Source: Gilvimarinus xylanilyticus (GTDB lineage Bacteria; Pseudomonadota; Gammaproteobacteria; Pseudomonadales; Cellvibrionaceae). Taken from it: a stretch of DNA of 64,000 nt. Both the position numbers and the translations under genes were made by a program. Every line of letters begins with the position of its first letter. The first letter of the stretch is position 1. The notes under the pieces are model-generated. The model had not been told where the DNA came from and made no database searches. It saw only the letters and a program-made list of their open reading frames with translations. The DNA is taken from NCBI RefSeq assembly GCF_024195295.1, contig NZ_JAMFTH010000001.1:434001-498000 (forward strand). The letters are read 5' to 3'. This document shows, piece after piece, positions 1-8,959 of the stretch.

Positions 1-845
1 TTGCCGCCGGCGAGCAGGAGGTTGACGATAATGGTCGCCGAGATAAAAAGTTAATTGCCGCGGTGTATTTGTTTGCCGCCACCGACGAGACGGTTTACCG
101 TGACTATGTCGATGCCAACAAGCCCAATATTTACTGGGTGTCGCCCTGGAACGAAGAGTTAAATCACGCGCTGCTGGTGTATGCCAGCTTGCCCAATGCG
201 ACAAAGTCGGTGGCCGATACTCTGAATCAGCAGTACCGTCAGTCGATGCAGGGCACCGAAAATTGGGCCGAGGTAAACAATAACACCGATGCCTACCGCG
301 CCTTTATTGGCGATGGCAACTTTACCTGGGGCAGCACCCGTACCATGGCGGTAAAAGGCGCCACTTTTTATCACCTGAAAAAGTTTGCCATTGCCAATGC
401 GTCGGATTCGGCGGTGGATAATGTCGCGATGGATTACTTGCACTATATTCACGGGGTAAACCCCTTAGGCAAAGTGTATTTATCCAATATGGGAGAGTAT
501 GGCGCCGAGGATTCGGTGGATAGTTTCTATCACAGTTGGTTTACCGACGGCAGCGCCAACTGGGACTCGGTGAGTGAGTCCAACTACGGTCCCGCGCCGG
601 GTTTTGTGGTCGGCGGCGCCAACCCGCAATACGGTTGGGACGGTTGCTGCCCCGACAGTTGCGGTGGCTCGGCTAATAACGCCCGCTGTGGTATGGCGCC
701 GCCTTCGCCGCCGGCCAACCAGCCGCCCATGAAGTCTTACGCCGATTTTAACGATGGCTGGCCGATTAACTCCTGGTCGGTGACCGAAAACTCGAACGGT
801 TACCAACTGGCCTATATTCGTCTGCTGTCAAAGTTTGTAGACTAA
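1..845 (+). CDS. Glycoside hydrolase family 9 endoglucanase, C-terminal part (5' truncated by window)
   Basis: The reading frame is open from base 3 with no stop, so the gene begins outside the window; the GTG at 63 is internal. About 280 residues are visible. The stretch YLHYIHGVNPLGKVYLSNMG, followed by a Cys-rich NPQYGWDGCCPDSCGG segment and the terminal WSVTENSNGYQLAYIRLL block, matches the C-terminal (alpha/alpha)6 barrel of GH9 cellulases, where the Glu in the ENSNG region is the expected general acid (family knowledge). GH9 enzymes cut beta-1,4-glucan, usually after secretion; the signal peptide and any carbohydrate-binding modules would lie upstream. A strong hairpin terminator follows directly. 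The family call is firm; endo versus exo action cannot be judged from this fragment. Confidence 0.85.
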   Translation, partial: AAGEQEVDDNGRRDKKLIAAVYLFAATDETVYRDYVDANKPNIYWVSPWNEELNHALLVYASLPNATKSVADTLNQQYRQSMQGTENWAEVNNNTDAYRAFIGDGNFTWGSTRTMAVKGATFYHLKKFAIANASDSAVDNVAMDYLHYIHGVNPLGKVYLSNMGEYGAEDSVDSFYHSWFTDGSANWDSVSESNYGPAPGFVVGGANPQYGWDGCCPDSCGGSANNARCGMAPPSPPANQPPMKSYADFNDGWPINSWSVTENSNGYQLAYIRLLSKFVD

Positions 846-858
846 AGAGTAAAGTTGT

Positions 859-889
859 AGCGAGCGCGGAATAACCGCGCTCGCTTTTT
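859..889 (+). terminator. Intrinsic terminator of the GH9 gene
   Basis: An 11-bp perfect stem (859-869 with 875-885), loop AATAA, followed by a run of T. It lies 14 bases after the GH9 stop. Confidence 0.9.
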
Positions 890-915
890 ATGGACAGGGA
901 ATTTACGGAGGATTT

Positions 916-1620
916 ATGCAATTTAAAACACTGGCGCTCGTTACCGCGATGGTCGTGTCTGCCCCGGCCTGGGCACAGGGAACCCAAGAAGATCTGCAAG
1001 AAGCCCAGCGTCTGCTTCAGGCGGGCGAGTACGCCGAGTCGCTTGAGGCCCATCAGACGTTTTTTGAGCAATCGAAGCGTGTCGATAGCATGACTGGGGT
1101 CAGGCTATCCTTTGCCTTGTCATCCTGGGCGGAGCTGGGCAAGGTTTACCCTCCGGCGCAAGCAGCCCTACAGTCTCTGGCTGATGGCCTAAAACAGCAG
1201 CTGTGGAACGGCGAGGGCGACTTTGATGTTATGGCAGATTATTCATCGATCAATACTTATCTTGGCGAGTCCCAGGCGACAGTGAAGGTTTTCCGTCATG
1301 TGGCGCAAGAGTATCCCGAGCAAGCCGACAGGCAGTTTATTGCGGTGCGAGACGAATTATTTGCCGCTCAGGAGTATGAGCTGATTGCGCGTTTTCTTGA
1401 CGATCCCGTCTTCGCGTTCGAGCAAGCCCGTAACGATAGGGAGCGAGATTTGAGTTATGTCCGCACAGGCCACAGGTATCAGCCAGATATTTTTTCCACC
1501 AACCAAAAATACAGTCAAAAGATCCATGAGCTTTTGCAGATGACCGAGTCTTTGGGCATGACCGAGGCCTACAGCGAAATCCAAAAGCGGCATAAGGCCT
1601 ATATGGCACTGCAAAACTAG
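916..1620 (+). CDS. Secreted hypothetical protein, alpha-helical
   Basis: The protein has 234 residues. A clear signal peptide (MQFKTLALVTAMVVSAPAWA, cleavage near residue 20) predicts export to the periplasm. The mature part is rich in Glu, Gln, Ala and Leu; its start (EDLQEAQRLLQAGEYAESLEAHQTFFEQ) resembles a TPR helix pair, but no complete repeat array is evident. The start is supported by an ACGGAGG-like ribosome site just upstream. It is preceded by a terminator and followed by an independent GST gene, so it is probably a single transcription unit. I do not recognise a specific family and propose no function beyond possible protein-protein contact. Confidence 0.7.
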   Translation: MQFKTLALVTAMVVSAPAWAQGTQEDLQEAQRLLQAGEYAESLEAHQTFFEQSKRVDSMTGVRLSFALSSWAELGKVYPPAQAALQSLADGLKQQLWNGEGDFDVMADYSSINTYLGESQATVKVFRHVAQEYPEQADRQFIAVRDELFAAQEYELIARFLDDPVFAFEQARNDRERDLSYVRTGHRYQPDIFSTNQKYSQKIHELLQMTESLGMTEAYSEIQKRHKAYMALQN

Positions 1621-1709
1621 GCTTAACAATTCTCAATGGTGGGGGCGCTTGAAGTCGTTCAATACAGCCCAATGTCATTGTTAATGAAATTTAACGGTGA
1701 GAGGTTGCA

Positions 1710-2570
1710 ATGTCCGATACTTATGTACCCCCCAAAGTCTGGACCCAAGACGGCGAGAGCGGCGGCACTTGGGGCAAGTTAAACCGCCCGGTGGCCGGTG
1801 CCACCTTCGAGCGGGATCTGCCTCGCGGGCAGCACCCCTTGCAGCTGTATTCCCTGGCAACCCCCAACGGGCAAAAAGTCACAATTCTGCTCGAAGAGCT
1901 ACTGGCCTTGGGGGAGCAAGAGGCCGAGTATGACGCCCATCTGATTAACATAGGTGAGGGGGATCAATTCTCGTCGGGTTTTGTGGAGGTAAACCCCAAC
2001 TCTAAAATTCCCGCCTTGCTGGACTTTTCTCGCGGTAAAGCTCTGCGAGTGTTTGAGTCCGGGGCCATTTTGCAGTACCTGGCCGAAAAACATGGTCATT
2101 TTCTCCCCGCTGATATTCATAGGCGTACCGAAACACTCAACTGGCTGTTTTGGCTGCAGGGCGCAGCGCCTTATATTGGAGGTGGCTTCGGCCATTTTTA
2201 CGCCTACGCCCCCGAGTATTTTGAATACCCTATTAATCGCTTCACCATGGAAGCCAAGCGTCAGCTGGATCTGTTAAACCAGCGTTTGGCCGAGCACCAA
2301 TATTTGGCCGGAGACGAATACACCATCGCCGATATGGCCACCTGGCCCTGGTATGGTGCGCTGGTGTTGGGCGAAGTCTACGATGGCGCCGCCACCTTCC
2401 TGGATGTAGACAGCTACCCCCACGTGCAGCGCTGGGCCCGCGAAATACTGGCGCGCCCGGCGGTGCAGCGCGGCCGTATCGTCAATCGCACTTGGGGAGA
2501 ACCCTGGGAGCAACTGCCCGAGCGTCACAGTGCGGACGACATTGACCGGGTTCTGGCGCTCGGCGCTTAA
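1710..2570 (+). CDS. yghU: Glutathione S-transferase family, GSH-dependent disulfide-bond oxidoreductase (YghU-type)
   Basis: The protein has 286 residues, the usual YghU length. An N-terminal extension (VPPKVWTQDGESGGTW) precedes the thioredoxin-fold GST domain, which carries the TPNGQKVTILLEEL signature of the Nu class. The glutathione-binding NPNSKIPALLD and ESGAILQYLAEKHG blocks follow, then an all-helical C-terminal domain with EYTIADMATWPWYG. Nu-class enzymes bind two GSH molecules and reduce disulfides or peroxides in the cytosol (family knowledge). A GAGAGG ribosome site lies 8 bases before the ATG. A hairpin without a clear T-run follows the stop. The family assignment is firm; the physiological substrate is unknown. 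Confidence 0.88.
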   Translation: MSDTYVPPKVWTQDGESGGTWGKLNRPVAGATFERDLPRGQHPLQLYSLATPNGQKVTILLEELLALGEQEAEYDAHLINIGEGDQFSSGFVEVNPNSKIPALLDFSRGKALRVFESGAILQYLAEKHGHFLPADIHRRTETLNWLFWLQGAAPYIGGGFGHFYAYAPEYFEYPINRFTMEAKRQLDLLNQRLAEHQYLAGDEYTIADMATWPWYGALVLGEVYDGAATFLDVDSYPHVQRWAREILARPAVQRGRIVNRTWGEPWEQLPERHSADDIDRVLALGA

Positions 2571-2593
2571 CACTTATTTAACAGCCTGTTAAG

Positions 2594-2626
2594 CCGGTCT
2601 GTGGTGCCCCTGGGGCCATAGACCGC
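2594..2626 (+). terminator. Hairpin between yghU and serC
   Basis: An imperfect stem with ends CGGTCT (2595-2600) and AGACCG (2620-2625). The T-run is weak, so this is either a poor terminator or just a stem-loop. A CATAAT sequence near 2642 could be the serC -10 box. Confidence 0.4.
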
Positions 2627-2727
2627 TTGCGCCTTTGCTGGCATAATCAGCCCCCGTTTTTCTAACCTACTGTCGGCGCGTAACACGCCGTGCAGCCGCA
2701 CCCTTACTGACAGTTCAGAGGATCGTC

Positions 2728-3843
2728 ATGCAACCTTCGGTAAAACCGCAAAACCCTAATTTTTCCTCCGGCCCCTGCAGCAAACGCCCGGGCTATGATG
2801 TCGCCAAGCTGGACACCTCGACTCTGGGCCGCTCGCACCGCTCGAGCATTGGTAAATCTGCGCTGGGCCGCGCCTGCGAACAAACCAAGCAGATGCTGGG
2901 TTTGCCCGAAGGCTACCGGGTGGGAATTGTCCCAGGCTCGGATACCGGCGCCGTGGAAATGGCCATGTGGTCCATGCTGGGTCAGCGCCCCGTGGATGTG
3001 CTGCAGTGGGAATCGTTCGGTAAAGGTTGGCTGACGGATGTCACCAAGCAGCTGCAATTAGACAATGTTAACGCCCTGGAAGCTGACTATGGCGAGCTGC
3101 CGGATTTAAGCAAAGTTAACTTTGATCACGACGTGGTGTTCACCTGGAACGGCACCACCTCGGGCGTTAAGGTGCCCAACGGCGACTGGATTCGCGACGA
3201 CCGTGAAGGCCTGACCATTTGTGACGCCACCTCGGCGGTGTTTGCGATGGAGCTGCCCTGGGAAAAGCTGGATGTGATTACCTTTAGCTGGCAGAAAGTG
3301 CTGGGTGGCGAAGGCGCCCACGGCGTGCTGATTTTAAGCCCCCGCGCGGTCGAGCGCTTGGAAACCTATACACCGCCCTGGCCTATGCCCAAGCTGTTCC
3401 GCATGACCAAAGGCGGCAAGCTGGTTGAGGGTATCTTTGAAGGCGCCACTATTAACACCCCCTCAATGCTGTGTGTGGCCGATTACCTGGACGCCCTGGA
3501 TTGGGTAGAGTCCCTGGGCGGTGTTAGCGCGGCGATTAAGCGCAGCGAAGAGAATCTGGCGGTGCTGGAAGAGTTTGTCGCTGAGAATAATTGGATTGAG
3601 TTTTTGGCGGCCGATAAAGCGACCCGCTCCAATACCAGCGTCTGCTTTAAATTAGATGCCACCCCCGAGCAGGGCAAGGCATTGGTGAAACTGCTCGATA
3701 GTGAAGGCGTTGCCTACGACATTGGCGCCTACCGCGATGCGCCTCCGGGGCTGCGTATCTGGTGCGGCGCTACCGTTGAAGCGGCGGACCTAAAAGCGCT
3801 AATGCCCTGGTTGAGCTGGGCCTATGAGCAGGTGACCGCCTGA
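2728..3843 (+). CDS. serC: Phosphoserine aminotransferase
   Basis: This 371-residue, PLP-dependent class V aminotransferase converts 3-phosphohydroxypyruvate plus glutamate to phosphoserine in serine biosynthesis. It opens with [14 protein letters not shown], contains [16 protein letters not shown], and has the Schiff-base lysine in [14 protein letters not shown] (K190). The sequence fits the longer subgroup typical of alphaproteobacteria, archaea and some gammaproteobacteria rather than the roughly 360-residue E. coli SerC. An AGAGGA ribosome site precedes the ATG. serA starts 55 bases downstream on the same strand, giving a serC-serA pair that covers two consecutive pathway steps. Confidence 0.9.
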   Translation: MQPSVKPQNPNFSSGPCSKRPGYDVAKLDTSTLGRSHRSSIGKSALGRACEQTKQMLGLPEGYRVGIVPGSDTGAVEMAMWSMLGQRPVDVLQWESFGKGWLTDVTKQLQLDNVNALEADYGELPDLSKVNFDHDVVFTWNGTTSGVKVPNGDWIRDDREGLTICDATSAVFAMELPWEKLDVITFSWQKVLGGEGAHGVLILSPRAVERLETYTPPWPMPKLFRMTKGGKLVEGIFEGATINTPSMLCVADYLDALDWVESLGGVSAAIKRSEENLAVLEEFVAENNWIEFLAADKATRSNTSVCFKLDATPEQGKALVKLLDSEGVAYDIGAYRDAPPGLRIWCGATVEAADLKALMPWLSWAYEQVTA

Positions 3844-3898
3844 TAAAGAATGACACGGCGCCCGCGGGCGCCCAAGCACTCAAACACTGGAAAGCACT

Positions 3899-5074
3899 AT
3901 GTATAAAATCAAAACCTACAACAAAATTTCGGTTAAAGGCTTAGACCGCTTTGACCGCGCCAAGTACGAAGTGGCCAGCGACATCAACAGCCCCGATGGC
4001 TATATATTGCGCAGCCACAAGCTGCACGACGAAACCTTGCCCGAGTCGGTTAAAGCCGTGGCTCGCGCCGGTGCTGGCACCAACAATGTGCCCGTGGCCG
4101 ATTACAGCAAAAAAGGTGTGGTTGTTTTTAATGCTCCCGGCGCTAACGCCAACGCGGTAAAAGAGCTGGTATTAACCGGCATGCTGTTGTCATCACGCGG
4201 CATTATTCGCGGTATGAACTGGTCTAACTCCCTGACGGATATGACCGATGCTGGCGAGATGAGCAAACTGATGGAAAAGCAAAAGTCGCAGTTTGCCGGC
4301 AGCGAGCTGATGGGCAAAACCCTGGGTGTTGTGGGGCTGGGCGCTATTGGTTCTATGGTTGCCGAAACCGCACTGGCGCTGGGAATGAACGTGATTGGCT
4401 ATGATCCGGCGCTGTCGGTCGAAGCCGCCTGGCGTCTGCCGAGCCAAGTAGCGCGGGCCGAAAACCTGCAGGCTCTCTTGTCGCGCTCTGACTTTATTAC
4501 CTTGCATGTACCGGCGATTGACGCCACCCACCACCTGATTAACGAAGAGTCGCTCAAATCCGTTAAAGCCGGAGCGGTGCTGCTCAACTTTGCCCGCGAG
4601 GCGATTGTGGATGCTCAGGCGGTAGTACAAAGCCTGGACGCCAAAAAACTGGGAATGTACATTTGCGACTTCCCCGAGCCGGTATTGCTGAATCGCGACG
4701 ACGTTTACGCCACCCCCCACATTGGTGCCAGCACCGCAGAGGCGGAAGAAAACTGCGCGATTATGGTGGCCGACCAGCTGATGGATTACCTGGAAAACGG
4801 TAACATCAAAAACTCGGTAAATTTCCCCGCCGTGCAAATGGAGCGCGCCGGTTCCGACAGTGCCCGCATTACCTTTTGCAATGACAATGTTTCGGGCGTG
4901 CTGGGCAATGTGCTGTCGGTATTGGCCGACCACAACGTCAACGTAATTGACATGGTCAACAAAAGCCGCGGTGAACTCGCCTACAATATTATCGATGTAG
5001 AGCAAACCCCCGCTGCCGATGTGGTTGCGGCGATTAAAGCGGTAGAGCATGTGATTACGGTGCGGGTTATATAA
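3899..5074 (+). CDS. serA: D-3-phosphoglycerate dehydrogenase
   Basis: The protein has 391 residues. It oxidises 3-phosphoglycerate with NAD to 3-phosphohydroxypyruvate, the first committed step to serine. The NAD-binding Rossmann motif is GLGAIGSMVAETALALG. The catalytic Arg-Glu-His positions fall in the LLNFAREAIVD segment and in TPHIGASTAEAEENCA. A single C-terminal ACT-like regulatory domain (about residues 318-391, HNVNVIDMVNKSRGELAYNI) suggests feedback control by serine. It is probably cotranscribed with serC. Its stop codon is followed at once by the dispersed repeat described at 5075-5143. Confidence 0.92.
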   Translation: MYKIKTYNKISVKGLDRFDRAKYEVASDINSPDGYILRSHKLHDETLPESVKAVARAGAGTNNVPVADYSKKGVVVFNAPGANANAVKELVLTGMLLSSRGIIRGMNWSNSLTDMTDAGEMSKLMEKQKSQFAGSELMGKTLGVVGLGAIGSMVAETALALGMNVIGYDPALSVEAAWRLPSQVARAENLQALLSRSDFITLHVPAIDATHHLINEESLKSVKAGAVLLNFAREAIVDAQAVVQSLDAKKLGMYICDFPEPVLLNRDDVYATPHIGASTAEAEENCAIMVADQLMDYLENGNIKNSVNFPAVQMERAGSDSARITFCNDNVSGVLGNVLSVLADHNVNVIDMVNKSRGELAYNIIDVEQTPAADVVAAIKAVEHVITVRVI

Positions 5075-5143
5075 ACGTCGGAGGTCTCATGTCGGATGTC
5101 TAAGGCGGGTGCGCGTCAGACTTCCGGCCTCCGACTTCAGACG
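5075..5143. repeat. Dispersed intergenic repeat, copy 1
   Basis: This stretch begins at the serA stop codon. It contains ACGTCGGAGGTC (5075-5086) and CCGACTTCAGACG (5131-5143). The same two words occur in the same order and also directly after a stop codon at 57949-58073. Intervening sequence repeats the theme (GTCGGATGTC, CGTCAGACTTCCGG), giving several weak inverted repeats. Confidence 0.6.
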
Positions 5144-5152
5144 GAGTGTCCC

Positions 5153-5464
5153 ATGTACAAATTCGTCTTCTTTGTTCCCGGCAGTCATTTGGAGACGGTT
5201 AAAGAAGCCGTTTTTGCCGCTGGTGCCGGGCGTATTGGCGACTATGACCAGTGCTGCTGGCAGGTAGAAGGGCTAGGGCAGTTTCGCCCGCTAGACGGCG
5301 CCAACCCCTACAGCGGCGAGCGCGGCAGCTTAAGTCGCGACCCGGAGTGGCGGGTGGAAATGGTTTGCAGCGATGACTGCATTCGCGCCGCCCGCGATGC
5401 GCTGATAGCGGCCCATCCGTTTGAAGAGCCTGCCTATGATATCTGGCAGCTCGCCGATGTCTGA
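5153..5464 (+). CDS. NIF3/YqfO C-terminal-like small protein
   Basis: The product has 103 residues from the ATG at 5153, preceded by a GGAG-containing ribosome site. A longer frame from 5096 would run through the dispersed repeat and is not used. The sequence MYKFVFFVPGSHLETVKEAV, then GRIGDYDQCCWQ, and the closing HPFEEPAYDIWQL match the CutA-like domain inserted in bacterial YqfO/NIF3 proteins and also found as free-standing proteins of about 100 residues. The molecular role of the stand-alone form is not established. The last 8 bases overlap the NUDIX start, so translation of the two is probably coupled. Confidence 0.8.
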   Translation: MYKFVFFVPGSHLETVKEAVFAAGAGRIGDYDQCCWQVEGLGQFRPLDGANPYSGERGSLSRDPEWRVEMVCSDDCIRAARDALIAAHPFEEPAYDIWQLADV

Positions 5465-6020
5465 CAGCTGGTGTACTCATCTGAGTAGCCAGCTGCTGCC
5501 CGCCCAGGTAGCCCGCCGCGAAGCACCCGCCCGGGGGCAGGCCGCGGTTTTAGTCCCCATCCTTTTTGTCGCCGACCAGCCCCATGTCATTCTGACCCGG
5601 CGCGCCGCTCACCTGCAGCACCACCCCGGCGAAATCGCCTTTCCCGGCGGCATGTGGGAGTCGGATGATATTAACCTTGCGCAAACCGCGCTGCGCGAGA
5701 GCTTTGAAGAAACCGGTATGCCCTCGGATGCTGTGCAGCTGCTGGGGCGTATGAAGCCTTTTTCAACCCGCCGCGGGGTTAGCGTCACCCCGGTGGTGGG
5801 GGTGGTGCACGGTACGCCTCGTCTAACCCCCGACCCCGCCGAGCTGGATTTAATTTTTCAGGTGCCTTTGGCACAGCTGACGCCCGAGGCCGCTGCGCGT
5901 TATGATACTTTTGATTACGCCGAGGGCCGGGTTAGAGTGCCAGTGTTTGAATCTCAGGGCCACACCATCTGGGGGCTAACGGCGGCTATTATCGCGAATC
6001 TGAATTCGCTGATCTGCTAA
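5457..6020 (+). CDS. NUDIX hydrolase, coenzyme A pyrophosphatase type
   Basis: The product has 187 residues from the ATG at 5457, which lies inside the preceding stop (ATGTCTGA overlap). The segment VILTRRAAHLQHHPGEIAFP followed by GGMWESDD and ALRESFEETGM combines the NuCoA motif (L..R....HpGE..FPGG) with the NUDIX helix REx2EExG, the combination seen in NudL/YeaB CoA diphosphatases. These cleave CoA and its derivatives into phosphopantetheine and 3',5'-ADP using Mg or Mn. The length is typical of the family. Substrate preference is inferred from the motif only. Confidence 0.85.
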   Translation: MSDSWCTHLSSQLLPAQVARREAPARGQAAVLVPILFVADQPHVILTRRAAHLQHHPGEIAFPGGMWESDDINLAQTALRESFEETGMPSDAVQLLGRMKPFSTRRGVSVTPVVGVVHGTPRLTPDPAELDLIFQVPLAQLTPEAAARYDTFDYAEGRVRVPVFESQGHTIWGLTAAIIANLNSLIC

Positions 6021-6095
6021 GCTTTAGGTTATGATCAAAGGGTGTCCATATCCGGCGGATAGGGACAACTTAAATACAATAAAGGAGACAGCGGT

Positions 6096-7700
6096 ATGAC
6101 TCTGGACTGCAATCGCACTATTGTCGATGTGTTCAATGAGGCCTGTGCCGAATTCCCCGACAGCCCCGCTTTTACCTGTCTGGGCCACACCCTGTATTAC
6201 CGCGATATTGAGCGTTTAAGCGCCCAGTTCGCAGCCTTCTTGCAGCACGAGAGCGGTTTGCAGCCCGGCGATCGTATTGCGATTCAGCTGCCCAATGTTC
6301 TGCAATACCCGGTGGCGGTGTTTGGAGCCCTGCGTGCGGGCATGATTGTGGTCAATACCAATCCGCTGTATACCGCTTCGGAGTTAAAGCACCAGCTAAC
6401 CGATTCGGGCGCCAAGGCGCTGGTGGTGCTGGCTAATGTGGCGGCCCAGGCGGCCGAGGTGATTGACGAGACGCCGGTGGAAAAGGTAATCGTCAGCGAA
6501 ATTGCCGACCTGCATCCCCCGCTTAAGGGCACCCTGATGAACTTAGCGGTCAAATACCTGAAAAAAATGGTGCCGCCGTTTTCTTTTAAGCACTCCTTGG
6601 CGTTTAAGCAGACTCTTAAAGTTGATGGAGGCCGCCTGACGCCCCATGTGGCGACCCCTGATGATGTCGCGGTGTTGCAGTACACCGGGGGCACCACCGG
6701 GGTGGCGAAAGGCGCGATGCTGACCCACCGCAACCTGGTCGCGAACATGCTGCAGGTAAACCTGCATATGCGCGATAGTTTCCGCAAAAATCAGGATTTG
6801 TTTGTCGCGCCTCTGCCTCTGTATCACATCTACGCCTACACCATTCACTGCATGTGCGCCTTCTCGCTGGGCAACGAGAATTTACTGATTCCCAACCCGC
6901 GGGATATTCCCGGGTTTGTAAAAGCCTTAAAAGGCGTTCCTTTTACCTGTTTTGTGGGCCTTAACACTCTGTTTAATGCGCTGTGCCGCAACGAGGATTT
7001 TAAAAATCTCGACTTTTCCCATATGCGGCTGTCGTCGTCTGGCGGTATGGCGCTGACTCAGGCCGCGGCCAAACGCTGGGAGGAGGTGACCGGTACACCG
7101 GTTTGCGAAGGTTACGGTTTAACCGAGACCTCGCCGGTGGTATGTATCAACCCGCGCTCGGGGATACGCCTGGGCACCGTGGGTTTGCCGGTGCCTGAGA
7201 CCGAGGTAAAAACCGTGGACGACGACGGCGCCGACTTACCCCTGGGTGAGGCGGGCGAGCTGTGTGTGCGAGGCCCTCAGGTGATGAAGGGCTATTGGCA
7301 CCGCGAAGACGCCACGGCGGAAATCCTCTCGCCCGACGGCTGGCTCAAAACCGGTGATATTGCGGTCATTGATGCCGAGGGCTATGTCAAAATCGTCGAC
7401 CGTAAAAAGGACATGATTAATGTCTCGGGTTTCAAAGTCTTTCCCAACGAAGTTGAAGACGCTCTCACCGCTCACCCGGATCTTGTCGAAGCCGCCGTGG
7501 TGGGTGTGGAAGACGAAGAAAGTGGTGAGCTGGTTAAAGCCTTTGTGGTAAGTACTAACCCAGCGCTCACCGAAAAAGAGGTGCGCGAGTTCGCCCGTCA
7601 GTCTCTGACTGCATACAAAGTGCCCAGTAGCGTCGAGTTTCGCGATGAGCTGCCCAAAACCAATGTGGGTAAGGTATTGCGCCGCAAGCTGAAAGAATAA
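6096..7700 (+). CDS. fadD: Long-chain fatty-acid-CoA ligase
   Basis: The protein has 534 residues. An AMP-binding enzyme of the ANL superfamily, it activates fatty acids to acyl-CoA through an acyl-adenylate. The P-loop is YTGGTTGVAKG (near residue 200), the A5 motif is GYGLTETSPV, and the C-terminal lid carries DRKKDMINVSGFKVFP and the catalytic lysine in ELPKTNVGKVLRRKL. A good AAAGGAG site precedes the ATG. It is slightly shorter than E. coli FadD (about 560) but aligns end to end by motif order. It stands alone on the plus strand, with a patatin-like lipase gene next to it that could supply fatty acids. Confidence 0.88.
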   Translation: MTLDCNRTIVDVFNEACAEFPDSPAFTCLGHTLYYRDIERLSAQFAAFLQHESGLQPGDRIAIQLPNVLQYPVAVFGALRAGMIVVNTNPLYTASELKHQLTDSGAKALVVLANVAAQAAEVIDETPVEKVIVSEIADLHPPLKGTLMNLAVKYLKKMVPPFSFKHSLAFKQTLKVDGGRLTPHVATPDDVAVLQYTGGTTGVAKGAMLTHRNLVANMLQVNLHMRDSFRKNQDLFVAPLPLYHIYAYTIHCMCAFSLGNENLLIPNPRDIPGFVKALKGVPFTCFVGLNTLFNALCRNEDFKNLDFSHMRLSSSGGMALTQAAAKRWEEVTGTPVCEGYGLTETSPVVCINPRSGIRLGTVGLPVPETEVKTVDDDGADLPLGEAGELCVRGPQVMKGYWHREDATAEILSPDGWLKTGDIAVIDAEGYVKIVDRKKDMINVSGFKVFPNEVEDALTAHPDLVEAAVVGVEDEESGELVKAFVVSTNPALTEKEVREFARQSLTAYKVPSSVEFRDELPKTNVGKVLRRKLKE

Positions 7701-7755
7701 TAGCGAACCACGTCTTGCGAATGACGGCTGGTTGACCGACCTGTAGAGATTTGAT

Positions 7756-8904
7756 TTGACGCAAACAGCATTAGTGTTATCCGGTGGCGGCGCTCGCGCC
7801 GCCTACCAAGTAGGGGTGCTGCAAGCACTGGCCGATATCTTACCCGATGGGGCTACCAATCCGTTCCCGATTATCTGTGGCACCTCGGCCGGTGCGATTA
7901 ATGCGATTGCCCTGGCGGCACACCCGGGTAACTTTCGCGAGGCGACGGCCCACTTGGCCCACTTGTGGTTGGACCTAAGCGTGGAACAGGTGTATCGCCA
8001 CGGCTGGTGGGATATCACCAAAAGCTTGTCCCGTTTAGGCGCCTCACTGTTTAACGATGGGGTGGGGCGCAAGCGTCCGCTGTCATTGTTGGATAACGGC
8101 CCCTTATGGGAGCTGCTGGCGGAAAAGATAAACTTCGCCAATATCGATAAGAATATCGCGGCCAACAAATTGCGTGCGGTTAGTATTACCGCTATGGGCT
8201 ATACCTCGGGCCAGTCGGTCAGTTTTTTTCAGGGGCAACCCGAGCTGCAATCCTGGGTACGCTTTCGCCGCGCCGGGGTAGCGACCCCGATTCGTTTGGA
8301 ACACTTACTGGCCTCGTCGGCCATTCCCACTATTTTCCCTACAGTACGTATTAATCGCGAATACTTTGGCGATGGTGCCCTGCGCCAGCTGGCGCCACTC
8401 AGCCCGGCGCTACATTTGGGGGCAGAGTCTTTGTTCGTGATCGGTGTCAGTGGCAACCGCAACCCCAAGCACTGGGGTAAGCGCGTTCCCGTGCGGCACT
8501 CGCCCTCGATGGCGCAGATTGTGGGGCATTTGTTGAACAGCGCGTTTATCGATGCATTGGAAAATGATGTCGAACATATGGAGCGGCTGAATCAATTGCT
8601 TGAGCTGATTCCCGAATCAGTGCGCCAGGCCGAAGGCATTGAGCTGCGCCCGGTGCAGAGTATGGTGGTCTCCCCCAGCAAAGCCGTGGATGCCATTGCC
8701 GGGCGCAAGGTGCGCTATTTGCCTTCCAGTGTTCGCTATTTTTTGCGTGCCACGGGTGCTACCGCGAAAGGTGGTGGGGCGACAGCGGCCAGCTATTTGT
8801 TATTTGCCAAACCCTTTATCAGCGAGTTGATCGAGCTGGGGTATCAGGACACCATGTGGGAAGCGGCGGGGGTGAGTCAGTTCTTTCAGCAGCCCGCGAG
8901 TTGA
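7756..8904 (+). CDS. Patatin-like phospholipase
   Basis: The protein has 382 residues and starts at TTG (7756). The only in-frame codon space upstream ends at a stop at 7744, so this rare start is forced; the ribosome site (TAGAGA) is weak. The oxyanion-hole motif LSGGGARAAYQVGVLQAL, the nucleophile elbow GTSAG (Ser44) and the GDGA dyad aspartate (Asp206) give the full Ser-Asp dyad of bacterial patatins, which hydrolyse acyl chains from phospholipids or other lipids. There is no signal peptide, so it is probably cytosolic or peripheral at the inner membrane. Its stop codon overlaps the FNR-type box of hemN. Confidence 0.88.
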   Translation: MTQTALVLSGGGARAAYQVGVLQALADILPDGATNPFPIICGTSAGAINAIALAAHPGNFREATAHLAHLWLDLSVEQVYRHGWWDITKSLSRLGASLFNDGVGRKRPLSLLDNGPLWELLAEKINFANIDKNIAANKLRAVSITAMGYTSGQSVSFFQGQPELQSWVRFRRAGVATPIRLEHLLASSAIPTIFPTVRINREYFGDGALRQLAPLSPALHLGAESLFVIGVSGNRNPKHWGKRVPVRHSPSMAQIVGHLLNSAFIDALENDVEHMERLNQLLELIPESVRQAEGIELRPVQSMVVSPSKAVDAIAGRKVRYLPSSVRYFLRATGATAKGGGATAASYLLFAKPFISELIELGYQDTMWEAAGVSQFFQQPAS

Positions 8905-8914
8905 TACAGATCAA
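8901..8914 (+). promoter_or_regulatory. FNR/ANR-type box upstream of hemN
   Basis: The sequence TTGATACAGATCAA is a perfect match to the FNR/ANR consensus TTGAT-N4-ATCAA. A TATATT -10-like element sits at 8937-8942. If transcription starts near 8949, the box centre (8907.5) falls at about -41.5, the class II activation position. The box overlaps the patatin stop codon. Confidence 0.8.
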
Positions 8915-8959
8915 ATAGGTTGAGTCCGGTTCGCGTTATATTTCCGCTGGGGGAATCAA

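Noticed and set aside
4193-5050. Long minus-strand frame opposite serA
   Set aside because: It is a shadow of serA caused by codon bias; it has no recognisable motif or ribosome site.
5096-5152. Upstream extension of the NIF3-C-like gene
   Set aside because: The extension runs through the dispersed repeat, and a ribosome site stands before the ATG at 5153 where family similarity begins.
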